From contig LR746266.1 in assembly GCA_902729315.2 (NCBI GenBank), positions 3,730,759 through 3,794,758 of the forward strand: 64,000 nucleotides of DNA. Reading direction: 5' to 3'. The stretch comes from Spirodela intermedia (Eukaryota; Streptophyta; Magnoliopsida; Alismatales; Araceae). A program made the position numbers and the translations under genes. Below are positions 46,304 through 58,670 of this stretch, one piece after another. Each line of letters begins with the position of its first letter. Position 1 is the stretch's first letter. The notes under the pieces were generated by a model. The model saw only the letters and a program-made list of their open reading frames with translations, was not told the DNA's origin and did no database searches.

Positions 46304-46899
46304 TTCTTGTAATTTTCTCTATACCACTAGACATTTTACCTCATCCGTAAGTAGGGCCCCTTTACCATATTTTCCCCATTAGATCAGCCCACTAGGATTT
46401 TGAGGTATTATATCTTCACGCTATCTTCATTCCTAGAGAGAGCATATGTTCATCTAAAGCTCTAATGTCTAGTCCTCCTCTCAGTGCACATATGGATTTC
46501 TAAGAGATCCAATGCATTCTTCTCCTTTCTCTACTGCCTCCTCATAGGAAATTTGCCATATACTTAATTTGGTAATAATTCATAACGGTAAATCATAGAC
46601 AACCATTAAATGTATGAGGATATTACTTAGTATGTGTCTGATTAGTTGATGCGAGCACATGGGAAAAGGATTTTAGCCTTCCATCCCTCTATCCTATTTC
46701 TAATTCTATTAACTAGGGGTTCAAAATACTCTATCTTAGTGAATTCTTTGAAGATCGGACATCCTAGATAGTCAAGTAGGAAAGACCCTTGTCTAAAGTT
46801 TGTAAGAGTTGCTAACCCTCCTCATAGTAGATGGCAAAGATTTCCTATAGATATAAAAGAAGGATTTCCGCTCACTTACTTTCTATCTTGAGGTATTTT

Positions 46900-47800
46900 T
46901 ATAATTTCTCAAAAATCAGAGGATCCTAATTGATTTACTTCCTCCATGCAAGAATATAATGGTGTCATCCACGAACAGAGAATGACTAATCAGCGGGTAT
47001 CCTCTCTTTATAAAATAAGGGAGGATTTTCCACTTCTCACATAATTGTCTTAAGCCTCTGCTCAAGACTTCTTCTGTTAGGATGAAAAGGGTAGACGACT
47101 GAGGGACTCCTTGTCTTAACCTCTACTGGCCATATAAGAAAGGGGATGATGTGCCACCCAACAAGAGAGAAAAATGATTGGATTCAATGCAAGATGTGAT
47201 CTAGTCAATCCATCTCTCCACAAACCCATATTTTCTAAGCACAATATAAAAAAGGCCACTCAAGATGATCATATGCCTTTTCCATATCAAGTTTGAGGAT
47301 CAAATTTGATCTAGGGATGTGGGTCTCAATAGATTGGGGCATTTCCTGAACTAAAGGTATGCTCTCTTGGATTAGGCATCCTTCTACAAAGGTACCTTGC
47401 TCTTTGGAGATAATAGTAGGGAGGATGTGTCTTAGTCATCTACATATGATTTTGGAGATAACTTTGTAACATACATTACAAAGGCTAATTGATCTAAATT
47501 CTGCAAAGGATTTTGATACTAGAATTTTCAGAATCAGTGCTATGAAGGTAGCCTTCTAAGATCTAGGGAGGGTGTTACAGTAGAAAAATTCTTAATTACT
47601 ATGTAGAGGTCAGATCCCATCGTGTCCCAATAGTTAGTATAGAAATTAACACTTAAATCGTCTAGATTGGGAGCACTATGAAGCTTCATGCTAAAAAAGC
47701 TGCTCCTAATTTCCTCATCATTTGGGATCCTACATAGCAAGTTATTTTGCCCTTGAGAAATACTTCGCGGGATGCACTCTGAGTTCCTCATATACCTCAA
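46900..47800 (-). pseudogene. LINE reverse transcriptase domain relic
   Basis: Motifs in order: MKLHSAPNLDDLSVNFYTNYW (fingers), GLRQGVPQSSTLFIL near 47.1 kb and SLFVDDTIIFLHG with the catalytic FVDD at 46964-46975. Frame is broken by several stops. Confidence 0.75.
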
Positions 47801-48433
47801 TATAACCTGTCTTCAGTAGCTCTTCAAAATATTCTTTACATGCCTCAATCATTTTTCTTCTATCATTCTCATATTTCTTCAATAGCTCATGTATGTGAGA
47901 TAGAGCTTTCTCAGCTTCATGGTGGAATGTAAATTTTTTGTGTTTTGATCCCCTTCCTTAAGCCATTTGATTCTAAATTTTTGTCACCAAAATATCTCTT
48001 GTTGGACTAATATTTCCTCAAACACCCTTCTTGTTTCTGTGAGCTATCTCTATACATTATTATCCTCTCTTGTAAATTATCTTCCAGCTGTTCAATTTCT
48101 TTTTCCTTGATATCTAGCTTTAGATGAATATTCCTAAAAACATTTATATTCCACCATCTTAGGTGTTCTTTAAAGTTTCTAATTTGGAATAAGAAATTAA
48201 TTATTGGGCAGTTAGAAATCGATCCTCCCCATTTTTGCCTAACAAATCCCATTTAGTAATCAATGGAATCTAAAGAAGGAACCTCCCAAGTGAAGACACT
48301 TTCCTACCTCAATCAATATGGGTGAATGGTCTAAGTTGGTTTTGGGTTGATATATGGCTTTAATAGGATTCAACTCTAGAGATTTGGTGTTGACTAAGTG
48401 TCTATCCAATTGATGGTAGATACGTAGGTGACC

Positions 48434-50078
48434 TGACGTGACTCAGTCGTTGTATATTAAATCACGCAAATCTAAAATTTATAAAACTAGAAAATACGAA
48501 TTTTCGGATATTTAGAAGTATTTCTGAATAAATATATCAATTATAATTCAATAAAACTTCCAAAAATAGCGGTAATTTTTTAGGTCGATCACAGGGATGT
48601 AATATAATATCTGGTAATTATTCAGAATTTTTTTCAATGAATACGATTTTCTATGAATTTTATACTAGGAAATGAAAAGGAAATATATTTAAAATTCACG
48701 AAAAAGAAGGAAATAAGGGTGCGGACGTCAGGATGACATCAGCGCCTGGCGAACGCGAATCGGGTGGAAACAGAGTTCCGCCCGGTGATTCTTACGAAAG
48801 CGATTACAGACGATTTAGTTAATCAAATTAAGATCTGTAAAAGCCGGAAGAATCGTAATAGAACAAAGTATATTTTGGTAAATTAAAATCACACAAAGTA
48901 TCACTAAATGAAGCGTAAAATAAGTTTGAAAGTAGGAAAACAGAGTTCCGGCGTCGCGACGGCGATGCGTCGGTGATGCACCGGAATCCTGAGCGTTCAG
49001 GAAGATTGTTGTGCAGTGTCCACGGCCTCGAAGGCTCTCCTTGAACAAAGACGACGTGGGCAATCTCTAGATCTTCTCGCGAAGTCTAGAGATCAATGAA
49101 ATGGGTCGCTGAGTCGTCTCCGGCGGCTGTCACCCGGCAGAGCGGAAAAACGGCGACTTTGCGGCTCTCCGGCAGCTATCACCCGACGGAGAGGAGCTGG
49201 ATGGAGGTGGGGCGCGTGTCAGAGAGCTTCATCCTCAGGTCCGCGCAGCAAGAGGAGGCTCTTCATCGCATCTGGTACGCTCTCAGGAGGTGGCGACTCG
49301 TCTCCCGGCGGATCGTCCTCTTCCCGACGACGGCTTGTTCGTCGATCAATCGGAGATGATTTACTCGATGGATTCACGATCCTTTTATCGCGAATCGTTC
49401 AGCAATTTTAGTAGCAATGCTCCGCGAATCGCGTTGACGAGATTTTCGCCGATGATCCAGCGATTCTGGTTGCTTAATCCTTCACCGGCGATCTACAAGA
49501 AAATCGCGATAATCAGATAAAAATATATGAATTTTGACTCTGGGAGGATTCGAACCCGCGCCGGTTGTCCGCCCCCCCTTCTGAGGAAGGTGTGACGCGG
49601 GTTTAGACTCACATCGGTTGTGCGCCGATTTTTCAGGCGAATATATAGTAATGTTAGCTTTTTAGGCAAAGTCCCTTCTCTCGCGTGTACGACCACTCCT
49701 TGCCCCACAGCCGGCTGGCCACCGGTGACGTGGGAGGGGAGTGGCGCACACGTGCCCCTATCGGTCCAAGCCGCTCGAGCCCCTACTCGCGGCTACTCCC
49801 TAACTGAGCTTCCGACCCGCTTGCGGGCCTGGTTGGCCGGTGGGTCCCCCCCATTTTGCAATATTTTAGTTTTATTTCTTTTTCTTCATTTATCTCAAAA
49901 GTAAGACTGTAAAAATCATATAAATTCGTATAAAATCACATAATTATCCAAAAAATCACATTAATCAACTGAAAACCACTTTTCACACTTTAACACAAAT
50001 ATAAGTCTATTTATCACGAGTTAAGGCTAAAACTATATTATTTACTAATTATTAACTCATGATAATGAAGACTTATCA
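48434..50078 (+). mobile_element. Solo-LTR element B, inserted in the LINE
   Basis: 1,645 bp, TGACGTGACTCAGTCG...GACTTATCA, exact 5-bp duplication TGACC (48429-48433 and 50079-50083). It separates the LINE endonuclease from the linker/RT region. Very close to C2 in sequence. USE-like GACTCACATCG at 49606-49616 and TATATAG at 49642-49648, gap 25 bp. Confidence 0.9.
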
Positions 50079-50302
50079 TGACCCTTAGAACCATTGCACC
50101 ATGACATGAGGTTGCCTTGGTGTACTAGTTCCACTAGACCTTGGCCCTAGATGAATTCATTGAATTCATCTTTTGGGCCACAAATTACCTTAGATCCTTC
50201 AATTTTTTCAAACCCAATTTGATAATATTAAAGTCCCTAGCCATAACCCATGGGTACTAGGGGGAATGTTCATATCATTCAAAGATTACCATAATGTGCA
50301 TC

Positions 50303-50632
50303 TCATGGTCCCGTCATGTGATGCATATGTGGCTGTGAACATGAAATCCACTCCATCCCAGATATAGACATGGATGTGGACTGGTCTATGTGACATATGT
50401 GATTCATAGATAGATGGTTTGCCAAAAATAGCCAAATCTTGGCCATTGGGTTACACCAAACATTGTTTAAACCTACAACTCCTCTAATATTTTCTACTTT
50501 TGTAGTAGACATCACAAGTTCTAGAATGACCATAATCTCTACTCTATGTTTGCTAATCAATTTCTTAATTCTATCTTGGGTTGGCATATTGTCAATCCCC
50601 CTATAGTTCCAGACTAGTGTGCTAATCATCAC
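50303..50632 (-). pseudogene. LINE endonuclease domain, N-terminal relic
   Basis: The start STLVWNYRGIDNMPTQDRI is the conserved beginning of the AP-type endonuclease of plant LINE ORF2, followed by KLISKHRVEIMVILE. The open frame of 109 codons is cut before the catalytic part; element B follows downstream. Confidence 0.75.
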
Positions 50633-51146
50633 TCATAGTCTTTTGTTGAATTCGTAATTGGCTCAGCCTCTCTAATCTCCTACCTTTCTGTGTAGATTGT
50701 CTATGCTTAAAGTACACTGAGTGATGAATCCCACTATGTGTACTCTCATCTTCCGAAAAGGCATTCCTAGATGTCTTCGCCCATCTACCTTTTTCATCTC
50801 TTTGTCATTCCCAGGAACATTTTCTAATGTTGGGAAGGTCACCTCCTATCTCACTCAACCTCCCTCTCTATGCCTTACCTTGCACTCTCCCGATTCTTTT
50901 CCCTTTCTTCCCCCTTTTTCTCTCCCCTTTCCTTCTTTGAGATCACAAGGCCTAAGCGGGCCAATCTCTTGACTCCCCCAAGTACCCCCACACACCTGAT
51001 GGGTTCCTAGTAGTCCCAGTCATCCGCCCCCACCTCTTTCTCTAACACCATCTCCCTTCATCATCATTTTGTTCCCTTGCATCCCACTCCTCCATCTCCT
51101 CCCTAGTTCTACTGCTAAGTCAGGACAACCTTCTCATGGGTGCTCT

Positions 51147-51773
51147 TCAAATCAAGGAGTTCCGCCCTATCGACTTTAGGGTGAACTCCTTTCCCACTAC
51201 TTCAAAGCAATCATCTTCGAATTCATCAAGGATGGGAGAATCACCCATACTAGCCTCACCCTGAGGAGATGCATCCGTATGTATTTCTAAACCTCTAGAC
51301 TCCCCAAGACCTTTCTCTATGATCTCCCCTCTAGCTCCATGTCTGCCTCCTTCCTTCTCCACATGTCCTCATGTGGCTGACTGGTTAGACCCTACCAAAG
51401 GGCGAGTGTTGTTCGAGAGTGCTGGTTGCACTCCACAACTCGCATTGCCCCCTAACTCCAACAAAGCCTACATGTTGACATGAACAAATCTCAAGTTTGA
51501 AGCCCTAAGTTGTCCCTACCTCAAGGATTCTCCAGCCAATCCCCATGTGATAGGGTCTACTCCTATTGGAACATTTAAGTCCCTACTATTTATAAGTAGT
51601 GGGGTTTTTGAGGGTGACCTTTGGGACCTCGCATCTTGTGTTACAGGTCTGTCCCTATCTAAGGACGTTCCCTTATGTGGAGGAGGAGATGGCTGGTGAA
51701 GTATGCCTTTACCTTTGTCTGCTCTCCCCATGATAGGTCTCACACATACCTCCCATGTATGGCTTTCACCCAA
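51147..51773 (-). pseudogene. LINE ORF1 C-terminal relic
   Basis: Two frames (51516-51773 and 51147-51362) with GESHTWEVCVRPIMGRADKGKG and an acidic tail ILDEFEDDCFEVV, as in the low-complexity end of plant LINE ORF1 just before the endonuclease ORF. Confidence 0.55.
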
Positions 51774-52123
51774 GTGTGAAATTTGTAAATCACTAGAGAT
51801 TACATTATCTCCATGTCTACACTATGTTTGGGCTGATCCTAACAACCTCCCTCAGGTGCTCGTGCCCCACCTCTACCCCAACCCTTCATGTCCTCACGTC
51901 TTGCTCCTCCTTAACCTCCATACACCAAGAACTACTGTCATCAAGACACACGAGACCCTCATGTTTGTCCTCCATTCAAACTTTTCACACTATTTTCCTT
52001 TTCTTCCCCATCTCCCACCCCTCGCTCACATCCTCCGGCAACTTTGTGTGACCCTCTTCCTCTTATACTCCCCTAATTAGAGATACCCTCCCCTCACCCT
52101 CCACCTCTATTCGAGTAACACAT

Positions 52124-55100
52124 TGATGTGACTTAGTCGTTGTATAGTAAATCACACAAATTTAAAATTTATAAAACTAGAAAATATGAATTTTTGGATA
52201 TTTAGAAGTATTTCTGAACAAATATATCAATTATCGTTTAATAAAACTTCTAAAAATAGCGATAATTTTTCAGGTCGATCACGTGGATGTAATATAATAT
52301 CGAGTAATTATTTAGAATTTTCCTCAAAGAATACTATTTTTCTATAAATTTTATACTAAGAAATGAAAATAAAATATATTTAAAATTTGCAAAAAAAGGA
52401 AATAAGGGTGCAGACGTCAAGATGACGTCAGCGTCTGGCGAACGTGAATCGAACGGACATAGAGTTCCGCCCCGACGATTCTTACGTAAGCGATTACAGA
52501 CGATTTAATTGATCAAATTAAGATCTATAAGAGTCGGAAGAATCGTAATTGAATGAAGTATATCTTGGTAAATTTAAATCACACAAATTATCACTAAATG
52601 AAGCAAAAATTAAGTTGAAAGTAGGAAAATAGAGTTCCGGTGTCGCGGCAGCGATGCACCGGTGATGTATTAGAATCTTGAGTGTTCAGGAGGATCGTCA
52701 TGTAGTGTCCACGGCTTCAAAGGCTCTCTTTGGACAAGGATGACATGAGCAATCTCTAGATCTCCTTGCGAAGTCTAGAGATCAATGAAATGGTTCCTCG
52801 AATCATCTCCGGCAGCTATCACTTGGTAGAGTGAAAAAATGATGACTTTGCGGCTCTTCGGCGGCTGTCACTTAATGGAGAGGTGACGTGACTCAGTCGT
52901 TGTATATTAAATCACGCAAATCTAAAATTTATAAAACTAGAAAATACGAATTTTCGGATATTTAGAAGTATTTCTAAATAAATATATCAATTATAATTCA
53001 ATAAAAGTTCCAAAAATAGCGATAATTTTCTAGGTCGATCACAGGGATGTAATATCTGGTAATTATTCAGAATGTTTCTCAATGAATACGATTTTCTATG
53101 AATTTTATACTAGGAAATGAAAAGGAAATATATTTAAAATTCACGAAAAAAAGGAAATAAGGGTGCGGGCGTCAGGATGACGTCAGCACCCGGCGAACGC
53201 GAATCGGGCAGAAACAGAGTTCCGCCCGGCGATTCTTACGTAAGCGATTTCAGACGATTTAATTAATCAAATTCAGATCTGTAAAAGTCGGAAGAATCGT
53301 AATAGAACAAAGTATATTTTGGTAAATTAAAATCACAAAAATTATCACTAAATGAAGCGTAAAGTAAGTTCAAAGCAGGAAAACAGAGTTCCGGCGTCGC
53401 GACGGCGATGCGTCGGTGATGCACCGGAATCCTGAGCGTTCGGGAGGATTGTTGTGCAGTGTCCACGGCCTCGAAGGCTCTCCTTAGACAAAGACGATGT
53501 GGGCAATCTCTAGATCTTCTCGCGAAGTCTAGAGATCAATGAAATGGGTCGCTAAGTCGTCTTCGGCGACTGTCACCCGGCAGAGCGGAAAAATGGCGAC
53601 TTTGCGGCTCTTCGGCGGCTATCACCCGACGGAGAGGAGCTGGATGGAGGTGGGGCGCGTGTCAGAGAGCTTCATCCTCAGGTCCGCGCAGCAAGAGGAG
53701 GCTCTTCATCGCATCTGGTACGCTCTCAGGAGGTGGCGACTCGTCTCCCGGCGGATCGTCCTCTTCCCGACGACGGCTTGTTCGTCGATCAATCGGAGAT
53801 GATTTACTCGATGGATTCACGATCCTTTTATCGCGAATCGTTCAGCAATTTTAGTAGCAATGCTCCGCGAATCGCGTTGACGAGATTTTCGCCGATGATC
53901 CAGCGATTCTGGTTGCTTAATCCTTCACTGGCGATCTACAAGAAAATCGCGATAATCAGATAAAAATATATGAATTTTGACTCTAGGAGGATTCGAACCC
54001 GCGCCGGTTGTCCGCCCCCCCTTCTGAGGAAGGTGTGACGCGGGTTTAGACTCACATCGGTTGTGCGCCGATTTTTCAGGCGAATATATAGTAATGTTAG
54101 CTTTTTAGGCAAAGTCACTTCTCTCGCGTGTACGACCACTCTTTGCCCCACAGCCGGCTGGCCACCGGTGACGTGGGAGGGGAGTGGCGCACACGTGCCC
54201 CTATCGGTCCAAGCCGTTCGAGCCCCTGCTCGCGGCTACTCCCGACTGCACTTCCGACCCGCTTGCGGGCCCGGCTGGCCGGCGGGTCCCCCCATTTTGC
54301 AATATTTTAGTTTTATTTCTTTTTCTTCATTTATCTCAAAAGTAAGACTGTAAAAATCAGATAAATTCGTATAAAATCACATTATTACCCAAAAAATCAC
54401 ATTAATCAACTGAAAACCACTTTTCACACTTTAACACAAATATAAGTCTATTTATCACGAGTTAAGGCTAAAACTATATTATTTACTAATTATTAACTCA
54501 TGATAATGAAGACTTATCAAGAGGAGCTAGATGGAGGTGGGGCACGTGTCAGGGAGCTTCATCCTCAGGTCCGCACAACAAGAGGAGGCTCTTCATCGCA
54601 TCCGGTATGCTCTCAAGAGGTGGCAACTCGTCTCCTGACAGATCGTCTTCTTCCTGATGATAGCTTGTTCGTCAATCAATCGGAGATGCTTTACTCGATG
54701 GTGGATTCACAATCTTTTTATTGTGAATCGTTCAACAATTTTAGTAACAATGCTTCGTGAATCACGTTGACGAGATTTTCACTGATGATCCAGCGATTCT
54801 AGTGGCTTAGTCCTTCACCAGCGATCTATAGGAAAGTCATGATAATCAGATAAAAAATATGAGTTTTGGTTCTAGGAGGATTCAAACCCACGCCGGTTGC
54901 CTGCCTATATGAGAGAGATTGACATAAGTACTCTAATGCCCTTATCAAATGACATCATCATGATATATTTCTGTTATAAATAAGAGGTATTTTAGGTATT
55001 AAAATCATTGAAACCTTTTCAAGGAAGGTGTGACGTAGGTTTAGTCCCACATCACTTGTACGCCAAAGTTTCGGGAGAATATATAGTAATATTATATTTA

Positions 55101-55514
55101 CAAACAAGTCTTTTTCTCCCACATGTACAACCACTCCTTGCCCTACAGTTGGCTGGCCACCAGTGACATGGAAGGGGAGTCGCGCATACGTGCCCTCATC
55201 AATCCTAGCCACTCGAGCCCCTACTCACGGCTCCTCCCTGACTACGCTTCCAACCGCTTGCGGCCCCGGTTGGCCGGCGGGTACCCTCAATTTTGTTATA
55301 TTTTTTTATTTTTATTTTTCTTCGTTTATCTCAAAAGTAAGACTGTAAAAATCATATAAATTCATACAAAATCACATAATTAGCCAAAAATTTACGTTAA
55401 TCAACTGAAAACCACTTTTCACACTTTAACCTAAATATAAGTCTATTTATCATAAGTTAAGGCTAAAACTATGTTATTTACTAATTATTAACTCATGATA
55501 ATGAAGACTTATCA
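52124..55514 (+). mobile_element. Solo-LTR element C1, inserted in the LINE and split by C2
   Basis: Starts TGATGTGACTTAGTCG and ends GACTTATCA; own length about 1.75 kb. CACAT precedes it (52119-52123), and CACAT overlaps its right end (55513-55517), consistent with a 5-bp duplication blurred by a 2-bp loss. It is more diverged than C2 (many C-to-T and G-to-A changes). USE relic GTCCCACATCA at 55044-55054 and TATATAG at 55080-55086, gap 25 bp. An insertion of about 100 bp (54905-55010) is not found in other copies. Confidence 0.85.
52884..54519 (+). mobile_element. Solo-LTR element C2, inserted in C1
   Basis: 1,636 bp, TG...CA, exact 5-bp duplication AGAGG (52879-52883 and 54520-54524). The flanks rejoin as AATGGAGAGGAGCTAG, matching the uninterrupted sequence of the other copies, which proves insertion into C1. 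CRE palindrome TGACGTCA is near 53178. USE-like GACTCACATCG is at 54049-54059 and TATATAG at 54085-54091. Confidence 0.92.
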
Positions 55515-57897
55515 CATGTCTCTCTTTCCAACTGTACCAACAGTTCTATGAACCGTGGCCAATCTTCTAACATCTACTATAGTAAAGGGAAACACTTTCC
55601 ATCATCACCTGTTTAATCACCTCTCAATTCCCATTTTAAATCATGACAATTTTGGGGATTGGTTTCGAGATGTTTACCTCAATACACACTTTGGCATATC
55701 TTGAACGTGTGAATTGAGTAACATCTCGATCAGCACAAATAAATATACCAATCATGGAGGTGGTTACTTGAAGTGACGAGGGGTTGAGGAAGTGAACCCT
55801 CAACTATGCGAACCCTATCCACAATGGTACAAAGAGGGGGTCCACCACATGGGTGAAGAAAGGAGGCCATCGGAATGTGGGCATCTAGTGCTCTCTAATC
55901 CTCCACATCAATTGACTCCATAAATAGCGAAAGTCCTCGCTAAGTTGGAAATGGATAATTACGTGCCTCACATCCATGGCATCGACTGATATGTTCCATT
56001 TTAGTTTTCTGATTCTCTTCACCTCATCCCAAATGGTGAGGAGGTACGGCTGGTTTCTAATGAACTTTCCAACAATGACCTATTTTAAAGGAGCAGCTAG
56101 TTGAGTCACTTCCTCACTAGAAAATTCGATAGTAGGAATTCCCTCATGGACATAAGGTCTTTTTTGTGGTATGACTTCCACAAATTGGGGGCTGAAATGT
56201 TGTTCATGGGTAACAGCCACATAGGATCTTTTGGATCCTCCTACTTCTAGTTTGGATATGGGCATGCCCGAATGAGGTAGACTCATTTGAAATTTCCTGA
56301 CCAAAGGTTGCACATCAAAGGACTGTGCACCGTCTCGACCTTCCTCCTATTCTAGGCCACTAAGATATCTAGGATCTACACTCGTCCTCCCTTACTCACA
56401 CTCGAACTCCAGGTGAACACCATCATTACTCTCCTTCCTTATTTTCCTTTCCCCCTTATCTACAACCATGATATCATAATCTACAAGGTTACATAGCAAC
56501 ATAGATGATAAGCTAGGAAGTGAGTCAATCAATGGTTTAGGAGATACCATGGCCTCCAAGGTGGAGATGTCTCCTGGGGATATTACCTATGCCCCCTCTC
56601 TATCCTTGGGCATTTCTGCCATAACACCTTCTTGGTTCACCTATGCTATGCATGTCTGTTCTGCAATTTGTTCCTCAACTAAGTTTTTTTTTTTTCACAA
56701 CTAGGGCATGCTCCAAGTTCGTCAATGCTGTCCCATTCGAAATAAAATTTTCTCCTTGTTTGTCATTCACTATAACTTTCTCCAATTTACCAAATAGTGC
56801 TGCTTGATCATTGTAAATTTGTTTCTTCGCTTCTTTGTTAGTCTGTGATAGTAACTCAAATAGACCAAGTATTTTTTTGTGCAGGATTTGTTGAGGGGTG
56901 CCCATCAAGCACATGGGGTGGGAGAGAGAACTGCTCTAGTTCAGGTTGACTAATATGACAACTTGGCCCATCCTACTACGATGTGCTGGCTCCTCTTCAG
57001 TATTTTTAGTATTTTTTGTACTTTTGAGATTTCCAGCTTTCAGTTCCCCCTTCAAGGTATCTTCTAACCTGTCTCTATCGTCTAATTTGCTTCTTTCATA
57101 GCTTGTTCATCCTTTGCCCCTTCTAATGTGTGTGACTTTTTGGGTGTATTAATTCTTACTCGAGCCTCAACCTCAATGCTCTCCTCATGTTCCTTCTCTT
57201 GGGAATGAGGCTCAAATGCCATACTCCCCTTCACCATTGACTGCTCCATAAATGTTGGCAGTTCCACCCTCTGAGGGACCTTCTCGACTGCTTCTTCACT
57301 ACATTCAATTAGGTTTGTCTGGCTGATTCCAAACTCATTTTTCTTATTTTGCTTGTGTGCCTCCTATTGTGGGGAATACATTCCCTAGGTATGAGTAGTT
57401 CTATCACTTTTCCTAACCAAACAACTTGGAGCCAAATGAGCCTTTCCTTTTCTACTCATTGTTGTCTGAACAACCAAATCCAAAAGAAAGAGCTTTGCAA
57501 GTCTTCTTCGACACTAGATTATGTCGCCAATACAGCTTGTCCTCTCACTTTCACTTGTGACCAGTCGCCCTATAGACAACTAGGCCACCATGCACTCCTA
57601 GTCCTATGGTGAGTGCAATAAAATAATCTAGAAAACTACCTACAAGTTGCTCACTCCCTAGGACCACCAGAATCTACTATAGATGTATTCCAACAAGCTT
57701 CTAGAACACAACACTTCCTCAAGCAGCGAAGAAAACCCTTTTCTCTCAACCACACACCATTTGTTTCCGTCGTGACTAGGGTTTGTCGCACTTGAGTAAA
57801 TAAATATTTCGTGCTTGGCCTTCACGCCCAGACATGTGTATACTCCTTGTCCTCTTCCCTCCTTCCCCAACTTTGGGCCCACATACCACACAAACAT
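55515..57897 (-). pseudogene. LINE ORF1 N-terminal and middle relic
   Basis: On the minus strand an ATG at 57897 opens an 80-codon frame that ends in a stop. Further in, broken frames give KKQIYNDQAALFGKLEKV (coiled-coil-like) and, at about 56.3-55.5 kb, KRRPYVHEGIPTIEFSSEEV followed by YAKVCIEVNISKPIPKIV and a C-x-K-I-G-H knuckle relic, the DUF4283/CCHC arrangement of plant LINE ORF1. Stops are frequent. Confidence 0.6.
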
Positions 57898-57945
57898 TCT
57901 CTACAAACTACTTGTGCCTTATGCGTGCCCTAAACACAGGTCATA

Positions 57946-57957
57946 TCTACACAACTT
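57946..57957. repeat. LINE target-site duplication, right copy
   Basis: TCTACACAACTT, identical to 43897-43908. Copia-1 integrase coding resumes directly after it. Confidence 0.85.
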
Positions 57958-58665
57958 GGTTATAGATATTTTGTTTTTTTTTTATGACTATTCTCGCCTT
58001 ACATGGGTGTATCTTATGAAAACCGGTTTGAGTTGTTTCCTATCTTTATAGTCTTTTGTGTGACAATCTTCACACAATTTAGTACCACCATCTGCACTCT
58101 TCGTTTGGACAATGTGAATGAGTATTTTAGCCTATCTATGACCACCTTCCTCTAACAACATGACATTCTCTAACATTCATCTTGCCCTTGTACCCCTCAA
58201 TAGAATGACGTTGTCAAACGCAAATTTTGTCATATTGTTAAGAGTACTTGCACCCTTTTCACTGCCACCCATGTGCCTTTTACAATTCTTGGGGGATGCC
58301 ATCCTCAATGTTGTATATCTCATTAATCAAATGCCATCATCCGTCCTCTAGTATCAAATTCCCTTTTCTATCATCAATCTTAGCCATCCTCTCTTTTATT
58401 TACCTCTGTGCATATTTAGTTATGTACTTTGTTCATCAACTTGGACCAAGTCTAGATACGTTTGCACTCAAGTCTATGAAATGGTATCGTTATTATTATC
58501 TTTTGACTCATCATCATTTTGTGTATACGCAAATGTTACCTTATTTAAAGGGTCTACTTTCTTTAAAAATGGTACCATTATTCATGTGACTCATCTTTTG
58601 ACTCATCATCATTTTTATTGATTACTCTCACATCTAGAAATGAGACCATTATTATTGTCTTTTGA
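57958..58665 (+). pseudogene. Copia-1 integrase relic
   Basis: YDYSRLTWVYLMK is the conserved integrase core start, followed by a broken frame to LLQFLGDAILNVVYLINQMPSS, which resembles the copia WGEAVLTAVYLINRMPS segment. Short internal duplications (CTTTTGACTCATCATCATT at about 58498, 58588 and near 58658) occur before element E. Confidence 0.7.
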
Positions 58666-58670
58666 CTCAT

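Larger units (their letters stand above)
43909..57945 (-). mobile_element. LINE (L1-type non-LTR retrotransposon), interrupted by elements B, C1 and C2
   Basis: It lies within copia-1 between 12-bp duplications, poly(A) end at the left. Without the insertions it is about 9.0 kb, long for a plant LINE. Read on the minus strand it has, in order: a 5' leader and ORF1 start (about 57.9-56.3 kb), a DUF4283/CCHC-like region (56.3-55.5 kb), the ORF1 tail (51.8-51.1 kb), endonuclease start (STLVWNYRGIDNMPTQDRI, 50.63 kb), a linker (LRWWNINVFRNIH, 48.25 kb), reverse transcriptase (FFSMKLHSAPNLDDLSVNFY at 47.7 kb; FVDD box at 46964-46975), zf-RVT (46.3-45.8 kb) and RNase H (45.49-45.17 kb). Stops and frameshifts are common, so it is dead. 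Confidence 0.85.
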
